In this document: positions 39,376 to 44,576 of the stretch, in pieces
Position numbering within the stretch: position 1 is the stretch's first letter
How the letters are laid out: every line of letters starts with the position of its first letter
Origin: Actinomycetes bacterium
GTDB lineage: Bacteria > Actinomycetota > Acidimicrobiia > Acidimicrobiales > RAAP-2
NCBI GenBank assembly: GCA_021790675.1
Contig: JAJYGN010000057.1
Span: 1-44,576, forward strand
Reading direction: 5' to 3'
DNA: 44,576 bases
Made by a program: the position numbers and the translations under genes
The notes under the pieces: model-generated
What the model was told of the DNA's origin: nothing
Database searches by the model: none
Seen by the model: only the letters and a program-made list of their open reading frames with translations

Positions 39376-39963
39376 ATGGCGGAATTGACATTTACCTACG
39401 GAACCATGGCGGCGGGAAAGTCGACGCTGGCCCTGCAATTGTGCTGGCAGTTGCGCGAGGGCCGCAGTGACGTCGCGCTGTGGACTTTCGGGGACCGCTC
39501 GAGCGATGGCATGGTGACGAGCCGCATCGGCATCGAGGCGAGTGCCGACGCGATTCGCCCCGGCGAGGACCTCGCCCCACACGTCGCGCGACTGCGTGCG
39601 GAGGCGATCCGAGTCCTTGTCATCGACGAGGTCCAGTTCGCCAGCGTCGAGCAGATCGACGCGCTCGCGCGGCTGGTCGACGACGACGAGGTCGACGTGC
39701 ACGCCTTCGGCCTTTCGGCGGACTTCCTACTCAATCTCTTTCCGGGGTCGGCTCGCCTCTTCGCCATCGCCGATTCGGCGCACGAGCTTCCCCTCACCTC
39801 CTCGTGCTGGTGCGGGAAGCGGGGGCGCTGCAACGCTCGTGTCGTCAACGGTGTCGTCGCGCGCGAAGGTGACCAGTTCTTCTACGGCGACGTGTCCGAC
39901 GGGGTCGTCCACTATCAGGTGCTCTGTCGCACCCACTACGGGATCGGTCAGCTGCACCCGTAG
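39376..39963 (+). CDS. tdk: Thymidine kinase (type II)
   Basis: A 195-residue type II thymidine kinase. P-loop GTMAAGKST (residues 9-17; most family members read GPMFSGKS), the LVIDEVQF Walker B/lid segment, and the zinc-binding C-terminal lasso with CWCGKRGRC and CRTH. It salvages thymidine to dTMP. ATG 39376 with GAGG upstream. It stands alone between convergent or same-strand genes. Confidence 0.93.
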   Translation: MAELTFTYGTMAAGKSTLALQLCWQLREGRSDVALWTFGDRSSDGMVTSRIGIEASADAIRPGEDLAPHVARLRAEAIRVLVIDEVQFASVEQIDALARLVDDDEVDVHAFGLSADFLLNLFPGSARLFAIADSAHELPLTSSCWCGKRGRCNARVVNGVVAREGDQFFYGDVSDGVVHYQVLCRTHYGIGQLHP

Positions 39964-40034
39964 TCGCGATCTCTGCCCGCTACTCGCTGGCCCGTGCGAG
40001 GCCTGCCGGGCTGAGGGTTCATCGAGCGACGGCG

Positions 40035-41066
40035 TTAGAAGAACGCGGCGCAGAGGTCATAAAGCGTGCGCGGCACGCGACGCTGGCCGTGGGACACCTC
40101 GGCGAGATCCACGAGTTCTATGTCACCGCCGCGCACGACGGGAATCGTCCCAAAGCGTGAGGCCGCGACCGCGTCGTAGGCGGCAGCGCCCACGCGCGTG
40201 GCCCAGATGCGGTCGTGGGCGGTCGGGCTGCCGCCGCGCTGGAGGTGTCCGAGCACGGTCGTGCGTACCTCGAAGCCGCCGTGGCTGTCGATGCGCGAGC
40301 TGAGAAACTGGCCGACTCCGCGCGTGGCCAGGCGTACCCCGCGCACGCCCTCGCTGGTGATCTCGCCGGTTTCACGGCCCCCCAGGGTCTCGAGGTTGAC
40401 GCCCTCGGCGATCACGACGATGGAGAACGCGTACCCGCGGGCGCGACGGGCCACCAGGTGGGCGATGATCTCATCCATGGTGTAGGGGAACTCGGGGATC
40501 ACGATCAGGTCGGCGCCGCCGGCGAGTCCGCCCATCGCCGCGACCCAGCCCGTAGTGCGTCCCATGGTCTCGACCACCATGACGCGGTGGTGTGAGGCGG
40601 CGGTCGTGTAGAGGCGGTCGAGCGACTCGGCGACCAGGGAGATCGCGGTGTCAAAGCCGATGCAGTAATCGGTGCCGATCAAGTCGTTGTCGAGAGTCTT
40701 GGGCACTCCCACCACGGGCGCGCCACGCTCGGCCAACCAGTGCGAGATTCGCTGCGTGCCGTCGCCGCCGATGGCCACTAGCGCGTCGAGGTTCTCCGCG
40801 ACGGTGGCCAAGACGCGCTCGCGACCGCCCGGGGGATTGTCGAGGTCGTAGCGAGCAGTGCCGAGAATCGTCCCGCCGACGCCCACGATGCCGTTGAGTT
40901 CAGAAGTCGTGAGCTCTCGCTCGACGAACTGCGTGGCGAGCCCCTGCCAGCCGTTGGCGATACCGAACAGCTGATGGCCGTCGCGTGCGGCCATTTGGCC
41001 GATCGCGCGAATGGCGGCGTTGAGCCCGGGCGCGTCGCCGCCGGCGGTCAGAACCCCAATGCGCAT
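40035..41066 (-). CDS. pfkA: 6-phosphofructokinase
   Basis: A 343-residue phosphofructokinase. Phosphate-donor loop GGDGT (residues 100-104) has Gly where ATP enzymes have it, whereas PPi-dependent ones have Asp. PKTLDND (122-128) carries Lys at the position typical of PPi enzymes rather than the PGTIDND of E. coli. This mixed signature occurs in actinobacterial enzymes, so ATP use is likely but not certain. The fructose 6-phosphate site is seen in METMGRTTGWVAA and GHLQRGGSPTAHDR. ATG 41066. It diverges from the small zinc-ribbon gene. Confidence 0.95.
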   Translation of the reverse strand: MRIGVLTAGGDAPGLNAAIRAIGQMAARDGHQLFGIANGWQGLATQFVERELTTSELNGIVGVGGTILGTARYDLDNPPGGRERVLATVAENLDALVAIGGDGTQRISHWLAERGAPVVGVPKTLDNDLIGTDYCIGFDTAISLVAESLDRLYTTAASHHRVMVVETMGRTTGWVAAMGGLAGGADLIVIPEFPYTMDEIIAHLVARRARGYAFSIVVIAEGVNLETLGGRETGEITSEGVRGVRLATRGVGQFLSSRIDSHGGFEVRTTVLGHLQRGGSPTAHDRIWATRVGAAAYDAVAASRFGTIPVVRGGDIELVDLAEVSHGQRRVPRTLYDLCAAFF

Positions 41067-41154
41067 GACTCCCTCTCGAATCCTTGCTTTTACCCTAGAA
41101 CAGGATCACCGTGGGGTCGTTGCGGCGCGCCGCCTCGGCGTCGATACTGGATCG

Positions 41155-41304
41155 ATGCGTGACGTTCCCGAGAGTTCCGCTCGCCAATGCCCGAGTCCAT
41201 TGGCGATCTTCTTTGAGTGTCCCCAGTGTGGTTCGGAGATGTCCGCCGAGCACGCTCACTATCGATGTCGCGCCTGCGGGTGGCGCGACAGCTGTTGCGA
41301 CTAG
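41155..41304 (+). CDS. Small zinc-ribbon protein (49 residues)
   Basis: A 49-residue protein with two CxxC pairs and a spare Cys pair: FECPQCGSEM, HYRCRACGWRDSCCD at the end. Such CPxCG...CRxCGWRDSCC proteins are common small genes of actinobacteria and bind one zinc; function unknown. ATG 41155 is preceded by no strong binding site. It lies 88 bases before pstB on the same strand and diverges from pfkA, and may share the pst promoter region. Confidence 0.75.
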   Translation: MRDVPESSARQCPSPLAIFFECPQCGSEMSAEHAHYRCRACGWRDSCCD

Positions 41305-41392
41305 CCCAGAAATCAATCTGGTGACACCTTGTCGTCACCCGCCGTTCATGTGACCTCCTTACTCTGGCCCTATCGCCACGAGTGAGGATGCC

Positions 41393-42229
41393 ATGGAAGA
41401 GGTCAGCAAGTTCAAGGTCGCGCCCGGCGCGCTCGATGCTGAATTGGCCCGCCTCGACCCGGACCACGATCGTCCGCGTGAGGTGATCGCGACCAGGGGT
41501 CTCAACCTTAAGTTTTCCGACAAGACGGTTCTCTCGGGTGTGAACATGAACTTCGAGCGTGGCACTATTACCGCGCTGATCGGCCCGACGGGTTCGGGCA
41601 AATCGACGTTCCTTCGCACGATCAACCGAATGAACGATCGAGTGGCGGGATTCCGACACGAAGGCGACGTTCTGCTTGACGGGGAGTCGATCTGGGGCGA
41701 CCAGCAGGATCTGCTCACCATTCGCCGGCGCGTGGGCATGCTGTTTCAGCGTCCCAATCCGTTCCCGATGTCGATTCGCGACAATGTCGTGGCGGGAGTG
41801 AAGGCGCACGGCATTGCGAGAGGCAAGCAGCTGGACGTGGTGGCCGAGATGCGCCTGACCGAGGTGGGCCTCTGGGACGCAGTGAAGGATCGCTTGGGTG
41901 ACTCGCCCTATCGGCTCTCCGGAGGCCAGCAGCAGCTGTTGTGTCTAGCGCGCGCTCTTGCGGTGGGCCCGGAAGTGCTCTTGCTCGACGAACCGACGTC
42001 CGCGCTCGATCCCATTTCCACTGAGGCCGTCGAACGGATGTTGCGCGCGATGACACCGGCGTTGACGTTGATCGTCGTCACGCACAATCTCGGCCAAGCC
42101 CGGCGCATCTCGGATCAGACGATGTTCTTCTTCAACGGTGAGCTGGTCGAGCACGGCGCGACGTCGCAGGTGTTCCAAAATCCGCGCGAACTTGACACCG
42201 AGCGTTACGTCCAAGGCTTGATGGGCTGA
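41393..42229 (+). CDS. pstB: Phosphate ABC importer ATPase PstB
   Basis: A 278-residue ATPase. Walker A GPTGSGKST (64-72), LFQRPNPFPMSIRDNV as the PstB-specific Q-loop region, signature LSGGQQQLLCLA, and Walker B VLLLDEPTSALDP. RTINRMND and FRHEGDVLLDG are typical of PstB. About 30 N-terminal residues precede the usual start. ATG 41393 with GAGGA upstream. It comes before pstS rather than after pstA, the reverse of the common pstSCAB order. Confidence 0.94.
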   Translation: MEEVSKFKVAPGALDAELARLDPDHDRPREVIATRGLNLKFSDKTVLSGVNMNFERGTITALIGPTGSGKSTFLRTINRMNDRVAGFRHEGDVLLDGESIWGDQQDLLTIRRRVGMLFQRPNPFPMSIRDNVVAGVKAHGIARGKQLDVVAEMRLTEVGLWDAVKDRLGDSPYRLSGGQQQLLCLARALAVGPEVLLLDEPTSALDPISTEAVERMLRAMTPALTLIVVTHNLGQARRISDQTMFFFNGELVEHGATSQVFQNPRELDTERYVQGLMG

Positions 42230-42334
42230 GCGAGCCGACAGATTACGCAGAAATCAGTTCGACCTCACTGGGACTTCACGGTTGCGTTACTTCGACTGCT
42301 TACCGTGGACTCGTCAACAACTAGGAGGACATCA

Positions 42335-43477
42335 GTGATCACCAATTTTCGTAGAGGCACTCGTCTGGCGACAATCGTCGCCCTCGCGGGTTCAGTGAGC
42401 CTCGTCGGTCTCGCCTCGGCCTCGTCGGCCGCCACGGCGAAGGCCAAGAAGAAGAACGTTCCCGTCACGGTGAACTTCAAGATCGAAACGCCCAAGGCCG
42501 CGAGCCTGACCGAAGCGGGCAGCTCATTGCTCTACCCGTTGTGGAACTTGTGGGCACCGGCTTATCAGAACAAGTTCAAGCAGGTCAGTCTGACCACGGG
42601 TGCGGGCGGTTCCGGCCTAGGCATCTCCGAGGCCGCGGCCGGCACCATCAACATCGGCTCCTCTGACGCGTACCTCTCCCCGACGCAGCTGCAGACGACG
42701 CCGGGTCTGATGAACATTCCGGTGGCCATCTCCTCTCAGGTCGTCACCTACAACATTCCGGGGCTGCACGCGCACCTCAAGCTCAACGGCACGATCATTG
42801 CCGCGATGTACGAGGGCCAGATCACCAATTGGAACGACTCGCAGATCGCCGCGCTGAACCCGGGCGTGAATCTGCCCAGTCTTCCGGTCGTGCCGCTCTA
42901 TCGATCCGACGGCAGTGGCGACACCTTCCTCTTCACGACCTACCTGACCAAGCAGGACCCGAACGGCTGGGGCAAGTCGGTGGGGTATGGCACCACGGTG
43001 ACGTGGCCAAAGAACCCCTCGGCGCTTGGTGAGAACGGCAACGGCGGCATGGTCACGGCGTGTGGCGCGACCAAGGGCTGCATCGCCTACGTCGGGGTGA
43101 GCTATTTGAGCAACATCCTGGGCAATGGTCTGACGACGGCGGCCCTGCTCAACGGGAACGGCCAGTACTTGAACTGGAGCGCGAAGGGCGTCACGGCCGA
43201 GGCGGCCGGTTACAAGGTCTTTCGCAACAAGGGCGCCGTCTCGATGATCAACGCCAAGACCAAGGGCGGCTACCCGATCATCAACTACGAGTACGCCATC
43301 GTGAACAAGACCCAGCCCAGTGCGGCCATGGCGTCGGCGACGCGCTCACTGCTCGAGTGGGCGATCAGTCCCTCGGGTGGCCAGAGGCCGTCGTTCCTGT
43401 CCCAGGTGAACTTCCTGCGCTTGCCCAACACCTTCATCCTTGGCTCGTACAAGCTGATCACGACGATCAAGGGCTAG
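42335..43477 (+). CDS. pstS: Phosphate-binding protein PstS
   Basis: A 380-residue exported phosphate receptor. The signal peptide covers ATIVALAGSVSLVGLASASS. The phosphate-binding Thr/Ser/Asp groups appear in TEAGSSLLYPLWNLW, VSLTTGAGGSGLGISEAAAG, INIGSSDAYLSP and PLYRSDGSGDTFLFTTYLT. No lipobox Cys. GTG 42335 has AGGAGG six bases upstream. The 105-base gap after pstB holds three TTC-containing short motifs about 16-17 bases apart but no clear Pho box. It is eight bases from pstC. Confidence 0.94.
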   Translation: MITNFRRGTRLATIVALAGSVSLVGLASASSAATAKAKKKNVPVTVNFKIETPKAASLTEAGSSLLYPLWNLWAPAYQNKFKQVSLTTGAGGSGLGISEAAAGTINIGSSDAYLSPTQLQTTPGLMNIPVAISSQVVTYNIPGLHAHLKLNGTIIAAMYEGQITNWNDSQIAALNPGVNLPSLPVVPLYRSDGSGDTFLFTTYLTKQDPNGWGKSVGYGTTVTWPKNPSALGENGNGGMVTACGATKGCIAYVGVSYLSNILGNGLTTAALLNGNGQYLNWSAKGVTAEAAGYKVFRNKGAVSMINAKTKGGYPIINYEYAIVNKTQPSAAMASATRSLLEWAISPSGGQRPSFLSQVNFLRLPNTFILGSYKLITTIKG

Positions 43478-43484
43478 TAGCTGA

Positions 43485-44570
43485 ATGAGTGGCGACAACC
43501 CGACACCAATCGAGGCGTCGTCACCCGTAGCGTCGGTGATCCGGCGGGGCCGTAGGCCCCGCCGGATCACGACGTCCTTTCACTTTGAAGACCGACTGTG
43601 GCAGGTCGCGACCCGCGTGGCGGTGACTGTTCCGCTGCTCGGGCTGGTTTTCGTCATCATCATCCTGGCCGTCAAGGCGTGGCCCGCGATCAAGGTGAAC
43701 GGACCCGGGTATCTCACCAGTTCGGTGTGGCAGGTGGGCAACTTCTACGGGGCGGTGCAGCACACCCACGGCGTTGCGCATCCTGAGGGCGCCGTTTACG
43801 GTGCGTGGCCACTCATCGCCGGCACCCTCGAATCATCTTTGATCGCGATCATCATCGCAGTGCCGGTCTCCATCGGCACTGCCTTCGCTCTCACCGAGCG
43901 CCTGCCGAAGTGGATCGCACAGCCGCTCGGCTTCTTCGTCGAGATCCTGGCCGGCATACCCAGCGTGGTGATCGGGCTCTGGGGCGTGCTTGTTTTGGGT
44001 CCGTTTCTCGCCCAGCACGTCTACCCACTCGTCGCCAACCACGTACCGAACGTGCCCGTGCTGCGCTACTTTCGCGGCTCTGTCGGCTACGGCGAGGGAC
44101 TGCTGACGTCCGGTCTGGTTTTGAGCTTCATGATCGTTCCGATCATCGCTTCGACGACGCGCGACCTCTTCTTGCAGGTGCCGGTGCTGCCCAAGGAGGG
44201 TGCTGAGGCGCTCGGCTTCACGGACGCCGAAGTTGCCCGCCGGGTCACCCTGCCGTGGGTGCGCTCGGGCATCGTGGGTGCGACGATGCTCGGCTTGGGT
44301 CGAGCCATCGGCGAAACGATCGCCATTGCCATGGTGTCCGGCTCGGTACTGGGAACCGTGGCGCCGAATATCTACGGCACGATGACCACCATCGCTGCAA
44401 CGATCGTCAGTCAGCTCGACTCATCACTCACCGATGGAACGGGCTTCGCTTTGTCCAACCTCGCCGAAGCTGGGCTTCTGCTCGCGCTCATCTCCATCGC
44501 CGTCAACCTCGCGGCGCGCACGATCGTCCGGCACACGGGCAAACTCATGGCACCAGTGGGGAGGGGCTGA
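43485..44570 (+). CDS. pstC: Phosphate importer permease PstC
   Basis: A 361-residue permease with about six helices. After a polar N-terminal stretch rich in Arg (RRGRRPRRITT), the hydrophobic part begins VAVTVPLLGLVFVIIILAVK. The loop GAEALGFTDAEVARRVTLPW is the EAA-type coupling motif, and the ILAGIPSVVIGLWGVLVLGP segment is characteristic of PstC. The coding region for the Arg-rich stretch is a perfect hairpin. ATG 43485 has no good ribosome binding site, so translation may couple to pstS. Its stop overlaps pstA. Confidence 0.93.
   Translation: MSGDNPTPIEASSPVASVIRRGRRPRRITTSFHFEDRLWQVATRVAVTVPLLGLVFVIIILAVKAWPAIKVNGPGYLTSSVWQVGNFYGAVQHTHGVAHPEGAVYGAWPLIAGTLESSLIAIIIAVPVSIGTAFALTERLPKWIAQPLGFFVEILAGIPSVVIGLWGVLVLGPFLAQHVYPLVANHVPNVPVLRYFRGSVGYGEGLLTSGLVLSFMIVPIIASTTRDLFLQVPVLPKEGAEALGFTDAEVARRVTLPWVRSGIVGATMLGLGRAIGETIAIAMVSGSVLGTVAPNIYGTMTTIAATIVSQLDSSLTDGTGFALSNLAEAGLLLALISIAVNLAARTIVRHTGKLMAPVGRG
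43536..43570 (+). promoter_or_regulatory. Perfect 16-bp hairpin inside the 5' end of pstC
   Basis: GTGATCCGGCGGGGCC (43536-43551), loop GTA, GGCCCCGCCGGATCAC (43555-43570). A further CGTC/GACG pairing is possible past a one-base bulge. It is 58 bases after the pstS stop and lies within the pstC reading frame. A stem of this strength looks like an attenuator or processing stem that lowers pstC relative to pstS. Confidence 0.7.
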
Positions 44571-44576
44571 TGTCGA
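44570..44576 (+). CDS. pstA: PstA, first bases only
   Basis: An ATG at 44570 overlaps the pstC stop (TGATG) with GAGGGG upstream, exactly where pstA is expected. Only two codons are inside the window, so identity rests on operon position. Confidence 0.5.

Noticed and set aside
42230..42334. Pho box upstream of pstS
   Set aside because: TTC-containing motifs occur at 42258, 42275 and 42291 but spacing is 16-17 bases, not the 11-base direct-repeat pattern of actinobacterial Pho boxes.

Overview
The window is one contiguous, densely coded piece of a clearly high-G+C Gram-positive chromosome. It uses many GTG starts, short overlaps of the ATGA and GTGA kind, and GGAGG-type ribosome binding sites. 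An actinobacterium fits best: there is an ImuB-DnaE2 mutasome end, a LAL-type LuxR regulator, paired PIG-L deacetylases of the mycothiol-enzyme type, and an IS481 element. I lean towards class Acidimicrobiia from gene content and style, but nothing here proves the rank. No plasmid or phage backbone genes and no CRISPR array are visible.

Layout. 1-3393: end of imuB and complete dnaE2 (error-prone repair synthesis). 3394-5700: an accessory patch with lower G+C, a G-tract repeat, four tandem 23-bp repeats, an AAA/DUF4143 ATPase, a decayed copy of the 3' end of the nucleotidyltransferase gene found intact at 8602-9450, and a small secreted protein. 5709-10821 (minus strand): LAL-type LuxR regulator, sugar-nucleotidyltransferase-like gene overlapping fabH, and a hot-dog thioesterase. 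10852-11868: threonine aldolase. 11935-21016 (plus strand): a closely packed run with a PRC-barrel/MgtE-N/CBS protein, an NRAMP-related transporter with the motif pattern of the Mg2+-type branch, two PIG-L deacetylases, a three-gene NMT1-type ABC importer, a ribokinase and a nucleoside hydrolase. It converges on ahcY (21021-22466, minus) and is followed by ychF.

23735-30329: two small exported proteins, an ABC-F ATPase, a GNAT acetyltransferase, a YihY/BrkB membrane protein and an orphan family-5 solute-binding lipoprotein-like or anchored protein. 30330-32560: an accessory junction with an AT-rich spacer carrying a palindrome, tRNA-Arg(CCT), an intact IS481-family element directly behind the tRNA, a 13-bp copy of the tRNA 3' end beyond the element, and a frameshifted GNAT pseudogene. 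32615-41066: CAP-domain secreted protein, patatin-like lipase, UlaG-type hydrolase, b561-like membrane protein, proline-iminopeptidase-type hydrolase, PfkB kinase, TrmO, thymidine kinase and phosphofructokinase. 41155-44576: a 49-residue zinc ribbon, then pstB-pstS-pstC and the first bases of pstA, with a perfect 16-bp hairpin inside the 5' end of pstC.

How the genes may work together. The most interesting physiological unit is the 11935-21016 run: a detached MgtE-like Mg2+ sensor next to an NRMT-like transporter, followed by what looks like uptake and breakdown of an N-acylated or ribosylated small molecule (importer, deacetylases, N-ribosyl hydrolase, ribokinase). It ends four bases from the gene that makes adenosine from S-adenosylhomocysteine. 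The Pst genes form a phosphate importer whose order (ATPase first) and internal hairpin suggest uneven expression of its subunits. These links are inferences from order and family knowledge, not demonstrated.
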